DNA of 64,000 nt from Fictibacillus fluitans (GCF_030418125.1 NZ_JAUHTR010000007.1:124001-188000), one strand, 5' to 3'. Numbered from the stretch's first letter, positions 33,036 through 42,688 are shown. Translations and numbers: made by a program. The notes: a model not told the origin generated them from the letters alone.

Positions 33036-33797
33036 TTGACCCAGAATAAGATTGAAGACGTAATGGAAGTCTGCCTTTTGGCGGGCAAGCTCATGCTTGA
33101 AAACGGAGCAGAAACCTACCGTGTGGAAGATACCATTACCCGTCTTGCAAAAAATTACGGCATGAGCGCCGCACAGGTTTTTGTTACACCAACAGCAATC
33201 ATTTTGTCTCTCTTTGAAAAAGGACGCACCATGGATTATACAAAGATTGTAAGAATTGTTGACCGCTCAACCGATTTGCATGTAGTGGTCCTCGTCAATG
33301 ATCTTTCCAGAAAAGTGGCGAGTGAGTCTCTTTCCTTGGAGACAGCGAGAAAAGAACTTAAAAAAATCGAAAAAACACCCGAGGCCTATTCAGCCTGGGT
33401 GCAAATTTTGGCAGCTATTCTCGTCAGCGGCTGTTTTGCGCTCATGTTTCAGGGCAGCTGGAGTGATTTTATGCCGGCGATGGTAGCCGGAGGTGCAGGC
33501 TATACTGTTTTTTTGGCAGTCAAACGCTATATATCGGTGCGTTTTTTCTCTGAGCTGCTTGCTGCCTTTGTTATCGGTTTAGTCGCAAAAGTGGCCATAA
33601 CAACCGGAGTCGGAAGCCAGCTTGATAAAATTATTATCGGGGCTGTCATGCCGCTTGTCCCTGGTGTTTTGATCACCAATGCCGTACGGGATCTGATGGC
33701 TGGCCATCTGGTTTCCGGCATCTCCCTTGGTGCAGAAGCCATGCTAACGGCTTTCGCCATCGGAACAGGCATCGCCTTTGTTATTGTAACGCTGTAA
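33036..33797 (+). CDS. ThrE-type exporter, N-terminal half (YjjP-like, DUF1212)
   Basis: 253 residues: a soluble N-terminal part with the hallmark GKLMLENGAETYRVEDTI (about 12-29), then five membrane segments. In the threonine/serine exporter ThrE this forms one chain with the domain encoded by the next gene; split two-gene forms (as in YjjP/YjjB, implicated in succinate export in E. coli) are common. TTG start with GGGGA upstream. 11 bases before the second subunit gene. Confidence 0.88.
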   Translation: MTQNKIEDVMEVCLLAGKLMLENGAETYRVEDTITRLAKNYGMSAAQVFVTPTAIILSLFEKGRTMDYTKIVRIVDRSTDLHVVVLVNDLSRKVASESLSLETARKELKKIEKTPEAYSAWVQILAAILVSGCFALMFQGSWSDFMPAMVAGGAGYTVFLAVKRYISVRFFSELLAAFVIGLVAKVAITTGVGSQLDKIIIGAVMPLVPGVLITNAVRDLMAGHLVSGISLGAEAMLTAFAIGTGIAFVIVTL

Positions 33798-33808
33798 GGA
33801 GGAACACT

Positions 33809-34252
33809 ATGCATATTTTTGAAGCCATTTGGACCAGCTTTATTGCTTCAGCGGGCTTCGGTATTCTATTTAATGTACCGAAAAAAGCGGTGATACCAGG
33901 AGGCATTTGCGGCATGATCGGATGGCTTATCTATGAAGGGATGTCAGGCAACAATCAGTTTGATTTGGTTCTGGCCACCGCACTCGCTTCTTTTGTCGTT
34001 GCCACCATCAGCCATCTTTACGCGAGAATGTACCGCATGCCTGTCATTATCTTCAGTGTTTCGGGCATCATTCCCCTTGTTCCTGGAGGCGGGGCATATG
34101 ATACGATGAGGCAGCTTGTTGAAAATGATTATAATGAAGCGATCCAGCTTGGCTCCCAGACCTTTTTAATTTCCGGAGCAATCGCTTTTGGGCTGGTGCT
34201 TGCCGGGACGATCCTGCCCATTATCCTGAGAAGCACAAGAACGGTTAAATAA
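33809..34252 (+). CDS. ThrE-type exporter, C-terminal half (YjjB-like, DUF3815)
   Basis: 147 residues with about four membrane segments and the motif SGIIPLVPGGGAYDTMRQLVEND typical of the ThrE C-terminal domain. AAGGAGG precedes the ATG. It must work with the preceding gene product as a two-component exporter. Confidence 0.88.
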   Translation: MHIFEAIWTSFIASAGFGILFNVPKKAVIPGGICGMIGWLIYEGMSGNNQFDLVLATALASFVVATISHLYARMYRMPVIIFSVSGIIPLVPGGGAYDTMRQLVENDYNEAIQLGSQTFLISGAIAFGLVLAGTILPIILRSTRTVK

Positions 34253-34255
34253 TAA

Positions 34256-34294
34256 CAAAAAGGACATTCTGGTATGAGCAGAATGTCCTTTTTT
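34256..34294. terminator. Bidirectional terminator
   Basis: AAAAGGACATTCT and AGAATGTCCTTTTTT form a strong stem with a nine-base loop between convergent genes. Confidence 0.9.
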
Positions 34295-34298
34295 CGAT

Positions 34299-34829
34299 TT
34301 ACGCCATAAAAAAGGCTCCATAGCCAATAGCGGCGACGATAATGATAACAGGTGATACCTTAAGTCTTTCCATGAGCAAAAAACTGAGAAGGGCAATGGC
34401 CGCTGTCTGTATCCAACCGGACGAAACCACCGATTCCTTGAAAAAGTTGTACGTCATAATGCCAAGGAGTACAGCGATCGTCGGTTTGACAAACAGGGTC
34501 ATTTTTTTCACCCGCGGTGAGTCCTTGTATTTATAAATCACACCGAGAAACACAATCATCAAAAATAATGAAGGACCAACCGTTGCGAACGTGGCAACGA
34601 TCGAACCGAGAACGCCTCCCTGCATGTAGCCAATGTAGCCTGCCATCTTGGTGGCAATTGGGCCGGGAAGCGCGTTTCCAAGTGCCAGGACTTCGGTAAA
34701 CTGATTCACCGTCATCCAGTGGTAACGTCCGACCACCTCATTTTCAACCAATGGAATGGATGAAGGCCCGCCGCCGTATCCCAAAATACCCGGGATAAAG
34801 AACGCGAGAAAGATATGCCAAAAAATCAT
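34299..34829 (-). CDS. Chromate transporter family protein, second half-size subunit
   Basis: 176 residues with about five membrane segments and the CHR-domain motif GYGGGPSSIPLVENEVV (about 18-34) and ALGNALPGPIATKMAGYIG. Half-size CHR proteins are encoded in pairs and work as heterodimers; chromate efflux is shown for some members only. Start overlaps the partner gene's stop in ATGA (34829-34826). Confidence 0.88.
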   Translation of the reverse strand: MIFWHIFLAFFIPGILGYGGGPSSIPLVENEVVGRYHWMTVNQFTEVLALGNALPGPIATKMAGYIGYMQGGVLGSIVATFATVGPSLFLMIVFLGVIYKYKDSPRVKKMTLFVKPTIAVLLGIMTYNFFKESVVSSGWIQTAAIALLSFLLMERLKVSPVIIIVAAIGYGAFFMA

Positions 34830-35410
34830 CCCATACCCTCTCCCCTCTTAGCTTCCTCAGCAGATTCTTCCTGTTTCTTTTTATCCGGCTTCAATAGTGC
34901 AAACGCCAGCAGAGCGATAATGAGGAAAGCAGGATGAACTCCTAGCACCTGCAATAAAATCACTCCGGCCACAATATGGATCACGCTGAGCTTCATGCCT
35001 AGGCCCTTTTTGGAGCTTGAAAAGAACTGCCATGTCAACACAGCCATCATCACGGCCACAACAGGAAGTACACCTTTCGTCATTCCCTGTACCCATGGCT
35101 GGTCCTTGTACTGTGCCAATGAAGTAAGAAGCACAATCATGAGGATAATGGTGGGCAGTATAGATGACAAGATAGCAACGAGCATACCCAGGATGCCGGC
35201 AACACGGTAGCCGATATAGCCTGCCATCTTCGTATTGATCGGCCCGGGAAGCGCATTTCCAAGCGCCAGGACGTCACCAAATTCTTCATCATTCATCCAT
35301 TTAAACTTTCCTACCACTTCTTTGTGGACAAGCGGTATGGAGGAAGGTCCTCCTCCATATCCGAGTATGCCAGAACGAAAGAAGGCAATAAATAAATTAA
35401 GATATGTCAT
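34826..35410 (-). CDS. Chromate transporter family protein, first half-size subunit
   Basis: 194 residues, CHR domain with GYGGGPSSIPLVHKEVV and ALGNALPGPINTKMAGYIG, clearly a duplicated sister of the following protein. A charged tail with EESAEEAKR ends the chain. It starts 24 bases after the gamma-glutamyltranspeptidase gene on the same strand, so it may belong to that transcript; the physiological anion is unknown. Confidence 0.88.
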   Translation of the reverse strand: MTYLNLFIAFFRSGILGYGGGPSSIPLVHKEVVGKFKWMNDEEFGDVLALGNALPGPINTKMAGYIGYRVAGILGMLVAILSSILPTIILMIVLLTSLAQYKDQPWVQGMTKGVLPVVAVMMAVLTWQFFSSSKKGLGMKLSVIHIVAGVILLQVLGVHPAFLIIALLAFALLKPDKKKQEESAEEAKRGEGMG

Positions 35411-35434
35411 TTCATCAAATCCTTACACATATTC

Positions 35435-37081
35435 CTACCAGGCAGCTACCGCTCCATCTGTTCGTCCTTCGGTTCCTCCTGTGAGGACCCCGGTTTCTGA
35501 ATCTCTCCAGATCATCTGTCCTCGACCGAAAGCTCCGCCGTCCGTCGCAACTTTTACGTCATGGCCTTTTCGAACGAGCTCCTCCGCGATGTGCTGCGGC
35601 ACTGAGCGTTCGAGAAGAACCTCTTTTCCTTCGATCCATTGCCACCTTGGTGCATCCAGCGAAGACTGTGGATTAAGACCGAAATCAATGGTATTCATTA
35701 TGACCTGGACATGCCCCTGAGGCTGCATGTATCCTCCCATCACGCCGAACGGGCCGACGGGTTTTTCACCCTTGGTCAGAAAACCCGGGATGATTGTATG
35801 GTATGTTCTTTTTCCCGGTCGAAGGCAGTTGTGGTGATCTTCATCCAGGGAAAAATCATGCCCTCTGTTCTGTAGGCCGATTCCAGTACCCGGAACCACA
35901 ATCCCTGAACCAAAGCCCATATAGTTGCTTTGGATAAAAGAAACCATATTTCCTTCTTCATCGGCCGCTGCCAGATAGACCGTTCCACCCTTTGGCGGTG
36001 TACCCGGTTCAGGCAGAAGGGCTTCATCCCCGATCAGCTGACGCCGTTCCTCAGCATATTCCCCGGACAAAAGAGCATCCGCGGTCACCTTCATATGGGT
36101 AGTATCTGTTACATATTTTTTGGCATCCATAAAGCTGAGCTTAATGGCTTCGATTTGTTTGTGATAACGCTCTGCGGATTCCGCCTCAGGGAAATCATAC
36201 TCCTTTAAGAGATTTAATGCCATTAATGCGACAATTCCCTGTCCGTTTGGAGGGATTTCCCAAATCTCATACCCTTTATAGTTTGCTTTGATTGGCTCTA
36301 CCCATTCCGGATAAAAAGCGGTGAGATCTTCTTTTCTCAAAAATCCGCCCTCCGCTTCGGAAGCAGCACTGATTTGATCGGCAATATTTCCCCGGTAAAA
36401 CGATTCAGCCTCTGTTTCAGCAATCTCCTTCAGCGTAGCAGCATGTCCCGGAGAACGCCATACTTCCCCGATTTCAGGAGCTCTTCCATTTGGCGCAAAG
36501 GTATCAAACCAGCTCTGAAATTCATTCTGCTTTTGCGCCTTCTTGTAGGCCTCGTACCCCTTCTTCCAGTACTTCCCTAAAACTGGTGAAACCGGATATC
36601 CTTCTTCTGCATATGTAATGGCGGGCTTCAAGACTTCGGTAAGGGGAAGCTTGCCAAATCGGCGGGATAATTCGGCCCAAGCTGCAGGCGCTCCCGGTAC
36701 AGTGACGGGCTCCCAGCCAAACTTCGGAATCTTATCATATCCCTTTTGTCTGAGAGCGTCTGCAGAAATTCCCTGCGGTGCCGGCCCGCTGGAATTTAAT
36801 CCATGAAGTTTTCCTTTTGTCCACACAAGGGCAAAGGCGTCTCCGCCGATTCCATTTGATGTAGGCTCAACAACAGTCAGGCACGCAGCTGTTGCGATCG
36901 CAGCATCAATGGCATTACCCCCTTTTTTCAGTATGTCCAGTCCTGCCTGTGCCGCAAGCGGCTGGGAAGTAGCGACCATCCCTTTTTTCCCGTACGTTGC
37001 GGAACGCTGGGTGGCATATGGATACCGTTCATGATTAAACAATGTCTTTTCTTCTGTTTTTACAATGGTCTGCTGATTCAA
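35435..37081 (-). CDS. Gamma-glutamyltranspeptidase-like Ntn hydrolase (YwrD-like)
   Basis: About 548 residues. Ntn-hydrolase features of the family: GMVATSQPLAAQAGLDIL near the start, GGNAIDAAIATAACLTVVEPTSNGIGGDAF, and the autoprocessing/catalytic threonine in GGTVYLAAADEEGN (about residue 365). FGVMGGYMQPQGHVQV near the end is conserved. No signal peptide is visible, so the enzyme is probably cytoplasmic, in contrast with secreted Ggt. The TTG at 37081 has GAGGTG six bases upstream; an in-frame ATG seven codons earlier overlaps the preceding gene. It follows a dipeptide-type ABC importer and may hydrolyse imported gamma-glutamyl peptides. Confidence 0.85.
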   Translation of the reverse strand: MNQQTIVKTEEKTLFNHERYPYATQRSATYGKKGMVATSQPLAAQAGLDILKKGGNAIDAAIATAACLTVVEPTSNGIGGDAFALVWTKGKLHGLNSSGPAPQGISADALRQKGYDKIPKFGWEPVTVPGAPAAWAELSRRFGKLPLTEVLKPAITYAEEGYPVSPVLGKYWKKGYEAYKKAQKQNEFQSWFDTFAPNGRAPEIGEVWRSPGHAATLKEIAETEAESFYRGNIADQISAASEAEGGFLRKEDLTAFYPEWVEPIKANYKGYEIWEIPPNGQGIVALMALNLLKEYDFPEAESAERYHKQIEAIKLSFMDAKKYVTDTTHMKVTADALLSGEYAEERRQLIGDEALLPEPGTPPKGGTVYLAAADEEGNMVSFIQSNYMGFGSGIVVPGTGIGLQNRGHDFSLDEDHHNCLRPGKRTYHTIIPGFLTKGEKPVGPFGVMGGYMQPQGHVQVIMNTIDFGLNPQSSLDAPRWQWIEGKEVLLERSVPQHIAEELVRKGHDVKVATDGGAFGRGQMIWRDSETGVLTGGTEGRTDGAVAAW

Positions 37082-37086
37082 ATTGA

Positions 37087-38061
37087 TCACCTCTCGTGGC
37101 ATGCGATATAATGGCCTTCTTCAATTTCCCGCCACTCCGGACGTTCTGCTGCACAATGGTCTTTTGCAATGGGACAGCGGGTATGGAACGGACATCCTGT
37201 TGGCGGGTTTGCAGGACTTGGCAAGTCTCCCTGCAGACGAATCCGGTCCCGCTTCGCCCCCACTACCGGACGGGGAATGGAGGACAGCAGGGCTTCGGTA
37301 TACGGATGAACCGGATTTTCATAAAGTCTGTCAACCGGGGCAAGCTCCACCATCTGCCCAAGGTACATGACAAGCACCCTGTTGCACAGATGACGTACAA
37401 CGCCCAGGTCATGCGAAACAAATAAATACGTCAGTTCATGCTTTTTCTGCAGATCCTGAAGCAGCTTAATGACCTGTGCCTGAACGGAAACGTCCAGTGC
37501 AGATACAGGTTCATCACAGACAATGAAGGAAGGGTTGATGGCAATGGCGCGTGCGATGCCAATCCTTTGTCTCTGCCCTCCGGAAAACTCATGAGGATAC
37601 CGGTCAAAATGCTCCTCGGTAAGCCCCACCTCTTTCAACAGGCGAATGGCATTTTCTCTCCGTTCTTTTCCTGAAAGATTTGTATGAATAATAAAAACCT
37701 CTTCCAATGCCTCTCCCACCGTTTGTTTCGGATTAAGTGAAGCATACGGATCCTGGAAAATCATCTGCATTTCCTTTTTAAAAGGCTTCAGTTCCTTTTT
37801 TGAATAGCCGCTGATGTTGGTTCCATTATAGACCAGGTTTCCTTCAGTAAGCTGCTCAAGACCAAGGATGGTTCTCCCCAGTGTGGATTTTCCGCAGCCG
37901 GATTCACCGACCACACCAAGTGTTTCTCCTTTTAAAATATCCACGGAGATGCCATCCACCGCTTTTACATGGTTCTTGATACGGCGGAGGATTCCTCCCT
38001 TTACAGGATAATACTTCTTTACACCTTTCACGCTATACAGTACTTGCGCGCTGCCCGCCAT
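37087..38061 (-). CDS. Oligopeptide/dipeptide ABC transporter ATP-binding protein (OppF/DppF type)
   Basis: 324 residues. Walker A GESGCGKSTLGRTI, Q-loop, signature FSGGQRQRIGIARAIA, Walker B FIVCDEPVSALD and H-loop VSHDLGVV are all present. The C-terminal oligopeptide-type extension with three cysteines (TGCPFHTRCPIAKDHC) that bind a [4Fe-4S] cluster in some homologues is also seen. Its start overlaps the end of the OppD-type gene by 29 bases. Energises peptide uptake with the partner ATPase. Confidence 0.93.
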   Translation of the reverse strand: MAGSAQVLYSVKGVKKYYPVKGGILRRIKNHVKAVDGISVDILKGETLGVVGESGCGKSTLGRTILGLEQLTEGNLVYNGTNISGYSKKELKPFKKEMQMIFQDPYASLNPKQTVGEALEEVFIIHTNLSGKERRENAIRLLKEVGLTEEHFDRYPHEFSGGQRQRIGIARAIAINPSFIVCDEPVSALDVSVQAQVIKLLQDLQKKHELTYLFVSHDLGVVRHLCNRVLVMYLGQMVELAPVDRLYENPVHPYTEALLSSIPRPVVGAKRDRIRLQGDLPSPANPPTGCPFHTRCPIAKDHCAAERPEWREIEEGHYIACHER

Positions 38062-39043
38062 GTTGCCTTACCTCCTCGTCTTCCATCAGCCAGCATCTGG
38101 CACTGTGTGTTGGTGCAGCCTGAAATGCGTCGGGTGAAACCGACCGGCACTTTTCCATGGCATGCGGACACCTTGGATGAAACCTGCAGCCGGAAATTTT
38201 CTCGCTTAGCAGCGGCAGCGTGCCCGCGATCGGATTCAAGTGAAAATCGGGATCATCCACATTCGGGACGGATGACAGTAATCCCCTAGTATACGGATGC
38301 TGCGGGTTATTGAAAATCTCGCTGACGGTGCCATTTTCTATAATTTCCCCGGCATACATGACAATGACACGGTCGGCAATCTCAGCCACTACGCCCATAT
38401 CGTGAGTAATCATGATCAGACTCATATTAAAATCCCGCTTCAAATCATTAAGCAAATCGATAATTTGCGCCTGGATGGTAACGTCAAGAGCCGTTGTTGG
38501 CTCATCTGCAACCAACAGCTTTGGATTGCATGAAAGAGCGATGGCAATCATCACCCGCTGGCGCATTCCTCCGCTCAGCTCATGGGGATACTGGTTCATC
38601 CGGGATGCAGGAGCCGGGATTCCCACTCGTTTTAACAGTTCGATTCCTTTTTGGTGAGCCTCTTTTTTTGACAGCTTCTGATGGATCATTAATGGTTCCC
38701 GAATCTGATAGCCTACTGTAAAAACGGGATTCAAGGCGGTCATCGGCTCCTGGAAAATCATTGAGATGTCATTGCCTCTAAGCTTTCTCAGTTCCTCCTG
38801 CTTCAGCGAAAGCAGGTTTTTATTTTCAAACGTAATCGAGCCCTCGGTCACCTTTCCATTGGAAGGGAGCAGGCCCATGATGGAAAGGGCCGTAATGCTT
38901 TTGCCGCAGCCCGACTCTCCCACAATGCACAGGGTCTCCCCCTTTTTTACCGAAAAGGAGGCACCTCGGACGGCGGGCAAAAGACCGTCCTTGGTTTTGA
39001 ATGCAGTAACCATGCTGTTGACGCTTAATATAGATTCACTCAT
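38033..39043 (-). CDS. Oligopeptide/dipeptide ABC transporter ATP-binding protein (OppD/DppD type)
   Basis: 336 residues with Walker A GESGCGKSITALSI, signature LSGGMRQRVMIAIALS, Walker B LLVADEPTTALD and the C-terminal cysteine-containing extension GCRFHPRCPHAMEKC. The ATG at 39043 follows TAGGAA; the upstream frame of 13 codons lacks a site. It lies directly after the substrate-binding protein gene in the same operon. Confidence 0.93.
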   Translation of the reverse strand: MSESILSVNSMVTAFKTKDGLLPAVRGASFSVKKGETLCIVGESGCGKSITALSIMGLLPSNGKVTEGSITFENKNLLSLKQEELRKLRGNDISMIFQEPMTALNPVFTVGYQIREPLMIHQKLSKKEAHQKGIELLKRVGIPAPASRMNQYPHELSGGMRQRVMIAIALSCNPKLLVADEPTTALDVTIQAQIIDLLNDLKRDFNMSLIMITHDMGVVAEIADRVIVMYAGEIIENGTVSEIFNNPQHPYTRGLLSSVPNVDDPDFHLNPIAGTLPLLSEKISGCRFHPRCPHAMEKCRSVSPDAFQAAPTHSARCWLMEDEEVRQHGGQRASTV

Positions 39044-39051
39044 GTAAGTTC

Positions 39052-40584
39052 CTACTCTCTGTGAACATTGTATAAGGACCACTGTCCAGTAGGTTCGATT
39101 TCAAACCCTTTCACTGATTTATCATAGGCGGCTGAAGCCACCCCGTGATAGATTGGGAATACAGGCAGCTGAGTCATGACCAGCTGATCCGCCTTTTTCA
39201 GAAGGTCTTTTCTTTGCTGCTCATCAATGGTTGTTCGGGATTCTTCAATCAGTTTATCAAGCTTGGCGTTCTTATAGCGGCTCAGATTGGTTACATCCAC
39301 ATTATCAGAGTGAAGACGCGGATAGAGAAGCTCACTGCCGTCAGCGGTTACATTGGACCAGCCGGCAATGGTAATATCAAAGTCTCCTTTTTTGGAAACA
39401 TCAAGGTAAGTGCCCCATTCAAGCGTTTCGATTTTCGCATTGATGCCAACCTCTTTTAATTGGGACTGAATGACTTCAGCCATGCTCATATAGCTGGCCG
39501 TATTTGCCACAAGCAGCTTAACCGTTTTATTTCCAAACCCTTTTTCTTTTACCAGCTTTTTGGCTTTTTGCTGGTCAAACGTCGGACCTGAATCCCCACT
39601 GTGTCCAAACACTTCCGGACCGATATATGAGTTGGAATATACTCCGAGTCCATTCAGCTTTTTCAAATAACTCTTTGTATCGATCGCCTCAGCCACTGCC
39701 TGGCGGAAGGCAAGATTCTTCATCGGGCTTTTATCCATGTTAAAGGCAAGGTAATAAACAGGCGTTCCTTCCTTCTTCTGGACTTCAACATTTTTCATTT
39801 TTTCAATACGGGGCATCAACTCGGTTGTCAAGCCGTCAAGCAGCTGTACCTTTCCCGTTTGTAGCATGGAAACGGCGGTAGTGATTTCCGGCACCACTTT
39901 AAATGTTACCTGATCAAGCTTGGCCGGCTTCTTCCAATACTTCTTATTTTTCACAAGAACGATGTCTTCTCCATTTTCTTTTTTAGAAAACTTGAACGGG
40001 CCTGTACCAACAGGCTGGGTCATCAGATCCTGCTTTTTGTCAGCCGTTGGAGAAACGATCGCTGCATTGCTGTGTGTTAAAGCGGCAAGCATCGGGCCAT
40101 ATGGCTTGTCTGTTTTTAAAATAACCGTGTTATCATCTGGTGCTTCAATCGATTTTACCGGCTCGAGAAGCGAAGCGCGCGGTGCCGCCGTCTTTGGATC
40201 TTTCAGCTTATCGAACGTGTACTTTACCGCTTCAGCATTAAACGGCGTTCCATCCTGGAATTTAATGTTCTTTTTCAGCTTGATTTTCCATGTGTTTTTA
40301 TCCGGATTTTCATAGGATTCAGCAAGCTGCGGAACGATCTTTCCTGTTTTGATATCCCTCACAAAAAGTGTTTCGTAGATTTGCTCAATCACGCTGGATG
40401 ATACGGAATCATTCGTAAGAATCGGAGACAGCCCTACCACTTTTGATGTGGTTGCATACGTGATTTCCTGCTTTCCATCGCTTGTTCCCCCGGAAGATGA
40501 TTTGCTCGAGCAGCCTGATAATGCAAGGCTTGCCGCAAGCACCCCTACTCCGATCCATGATGCCAGCTTGTTTCCTTTACCCAT
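39052..40584 (-). CDS. Peptide ABC transporter substrate-binding lipoprotein (family 5)
   Basis: 510 residues with a lipoprotein signal ending ALSGCSSKSS (lipidated cysteine about residue 25) and the SBP_bac_5 fold: VPQLAESYENPDKNTWKIKLKKNIKFQDGTPFNAE, and AFNMDKSPMKNLAFRQAVAEAID. Captures peptides outside the membrane for the adjoining permease. The family also includes glutathione, nickel and heme binders; the neighbouring gamma-glutamyltranspeptidase hints at a gamma-glutamyl peptide. AAAGGGGG precedes the ATG. Confidence 0.93.
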   Translation of the reverse strand: MGKGNKLASWIGVGVLAASLALSGCSSKSSSGGTSDGKQEITYATTSKVVGLSPILTNDSVSSSVIEQIYETLFVRDIKTGKIVPQLAESYENPDKNTWKIKLKKNIKFQDGTPFNAEAVKYTFDKLKDPKTAAPRASLLEPVKSIEAPDDNTVILKTDKPYGPMLAALTHSNAAIVSPTADKKQDLMTQPVGTGPFKFSKKENGEDIVLVKNKKYWKKPAKLDQVTFKVVPEITTAVSMLQTGKVQLLDGLTTELMPRIEKMKNVEVQKKEGTPVYYLAFNMDKSPMKNLAFRQAVAEAIDTKSYLKKLNGLGVYSNSYIGPEVFGHSGDSGPTFDQQKAKKLVKEKGFGNKTVKLLVANTASYMSMAEVIQSQLKEVGINAKIETLEWGTYLDVSKKGDFDITIAGWSNVTADGSELLYPRLHSDNVDVTNLSRYKNAKLDKLIEESRTTIDEQQRKDLLKKADQLVMTQLPVFPIYHGVASAAYDKSVKGFEIEPTGQWSLYNVHRE

Positions 40585-40601
40585 TTGTTTACTCCCCCTT
40601 T

Positions 40602-41504
40602 TTACTTGTCCAGGTTCATGCCTGGATCGAGTGCATCTCTCAATGCATCGCCTACCACATTAAAAGCGAAAACAACCAGCATAATGGCAATGCCGGGTAT
40701 GATGATCATGTGTGGTGAAGACCACATAAAATCCTGTCCGGCAGCAATCATCGCTCCCCATTCAGGTGTCGGAGGCTGCGCTCCAAGTCCCAGAAAGCTT
40801 AATGAAGCGGTGGATAGAATAGCGGTGGCCATTCTCATGGTGGCAAAAACGATGATGGGTGCCGTGCAGTTTGGCAGCACATGCTTAAAGAGAATTCTCC
40901 CATCGCTCGCCCCCAATGATTTCATGGCCATAATGTACTCTTGTTTTTTTACGGAAAGAACACTTCCCCGTACAATTCGCGCACAGGTTGGAATCGACCA
41001 GATGCTGATGGCAATGACCACGTTCACGAGGCTCGTGCCCAGAATCGCGATAATAAGCATGGCAAGGAGGATTCCCGGAAAGGCAAACAGCAGATCAACA
41101 AACCGCATGATAATCCCATCAAGTCTACGGTAATAACCCGCCAAGAGACCAAGCACAACTCCTCCTATGAGTCCGAGGCTGACCGCCCCCAGCCCGACAA
41201 ATAAGGAAATTCTGGCTCCGTACACGAGACGGCTCCATATATCTCGTCCATAGTTGTCGGTACCCATCCAGTGGCCGTCCGTGCCAGGAGGCAGCTCGCT
41301 CAATGCAAGGTTTTGCTTATTCGGGTCATAATCTACGAGAATAGGTGCAGCCACTGTCATGATGAGCTGAAGCGCTATGATAACAAGGCCGACAATGGCC
41401 ATTTTATTTTTAAGCAGCCTCTTCCACGTTTTCACGAAGTTCTTTTCTCTTTTTTTGTCTCTGGAAGCGGAGGCAATTGAAGCAGTTACTGTTTCAGTCG
41501 ACAT
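40602..41504 (-). CDS. Peptide ABC transporter permease (DppC/OppC type)
   Basis: 300 residues with six membrane segments and the EAA-type loop MKSLGASDGRILFKHVLPN. ALDPGMNLDK near the C-terminus is typical of DppC. The ATG at 41504 has AGGGTG six bases upstream; the longer frame of 22 extra codons would enter the preceding gene. Forms the membrane channel with the DppB-type subunit. Confidence 0.92.
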   Translation of the reverse strand: MSTETVTASIASASRDKKREKNFVKTWKRLLKNKMAIVGLVIIALQLIMTVAAPILVDYDPNKQNLALSELPPGTDGHWMGTDNYGRDIWSRLVYGARISLFVGLGAVSLGLIGGVVLGLLAGYYRRLDGIIMRFVDLLFAFPGILLAMLIIAILGTSLVNVVIAISIWSIPTCARIVRGSVLSVKKQEYIMAMKSLGASDGRILFKHVLPNCTAPIIVFATMRMATAILSTASLSFLGLGAQPPTPEWGAMIAAGQDFMWSSPHMIIIPGIAIMLVVFAFNVVGDALRDALDPGMNLDK

Positions 41505-41520
41505 CCCTTTCACCCTCTTT

Positions 41521-42462
41521 CTATTCGTAGCTGATTCTTGGATCAATGAAGGCATATACAATATCCACAATCAGGTTCACAAGCACAAACAGCGTAGCTA
41601 CCAGCAGAACCGCTCCCTGCACCATGGGGAAATCTCTGGCTGCGATGGATTCAATCATCAGCCTTCCGACTCCATTGATAGCGAAGACCTGCTCTGTAAT
41701 GATCGTTCCACCGAGCAGAAACCCGAAGTTCAGCCCGATGACAGTGATTACCGGAATCATCGCGTTTCGCAGGCAATGCAGCATAATGACCGATTTTTCA
41801 CGGACACCCTTTGCTCTTGCTGTTCTGACATAGTCAGCCCGTATGACCTCAAGCATGGCGGAACGGCTCATGCGGGCAATCATGGCTGCCGAACCGGTAC
41901 CAAGCGTGAGAGCCGGCAAAATGAGCTGTTTCATTCCTTCAATGGTCCAGAACGGCTCGGTCAGCCCTCCTACCGGAAGCCACTGCAAGTTCACCGCAAA
42001 GATTAAGATAAGAACGGCGCCAAGCCAGAAGTTCGGAATCGAAATCCCGCCCAGAGCGATGATGGTGCTTAATGCATCAAACAGTGAATTATGTTTAAGA
42101 GCCGAGATGATTCCGGCCGTTACCCCGATAACCACGGCAACAATGATGCTCGCAATCGCCAGATTCAGCGTATTTGGAAACCGCTGGGTCAACGCTTCAG
42201 TGACCGATTGCTTGGTCTGATAGGAGAATCCCAGGTCCCCGGTAAACACCCCTTTCAGGTAGTCCCAATACTGCACAAGGATCGGTTTGTTCAACCCAAG
42301 GTTTTCCTGAATGGCTTTAATATCTGCCTTTGATGCCGTCGGACCGCCAATGATGCTGGCAGGATCGCCGGGAGCGATATGCATGCTCAGAAAAACAATG
42401 AAAGAAATACCGATCAACAGCAATAACAGCTGTATAAACCGTTGAACAATTAAACCAGCCAA
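41521..42462 (-). CDS. Peptide ABC transporter permease (DppB/OppB type)
   Basis: 313 residues, six membrane segments, with FLSMHIAPGDPASIIGG after TM1 and the EAA-type loop VRTARAKGVREKSVIMLHCLRN. TTG start at 42462 with AAGGGGG seven bases upstream; the ATG seven codons earlier would put the ribosome binding site inside the coding region. First gene of the peptide-import operon, so its promoter lies in the AT-rich 42463-42636 interval, where no operator was recognised. Confidence 0.92.
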   Translation of the reverse strand: MAGLIVQRFIQLLLLLIGISFIVFLSMHIAPGDPASIIGGPTASKADIKAIQENLGLNKPILVQYWDYLKGVFTGDLGFSYQTKQSVTEALTQRFPNTLNLAIASIIVAVVIGVTAGIISALKHNSLFDALSTIIALGGISIPNFWLGAVLILIFAVNLQWLPVGGLTEPFWTIEGMKQLILPALTLGTGSAAMIARMSRSAMLEVIRADYVRTARAKGVREKSVIMLHCLRNAMIPVITVIGLNFGFLLGGTIITEQVFAINGVGRLMIESIAARDFPMVQGAVLLVATLFVLVNLIVDIVYAFIDPRISYE

Positions 42463-42636
42463 CTGTAAGCCCCCTTCTAACATTCGTTTATAAAAAATAG
42501 AACTAAATTACGTTTGTTAGCCAAAAATAGATTTTATATTTACAAACGTCATTGTATTGTTTTAGATTATAAAATAAATTCTGAATATTTTCTACATAAT
42601 TTTGCAAATTTCTTGAATATTTTTTCAGGCGGGCAA

Positions 42637-42670
42637 ATAAAAAAACACCCCCTGAAAAAGGAAGTGTTTA
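42637..42670 (-). terminator. Terminator behind the aldo/keto reductase
   Basis: On the minus strand AAACACTTCC and GGGGGTGTTT pair around TTTTTCA, followed by seven T. Confidence 0.82.
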
Positions 42671-42688
42671 AGCAAATAATTTTCAGGC

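Noticed and set aside
40585-41133. 182-codon plus-strand frame opposite the DppC-type permease
   Set aside because: Antisense shadow of a clear gene, without a start signal.
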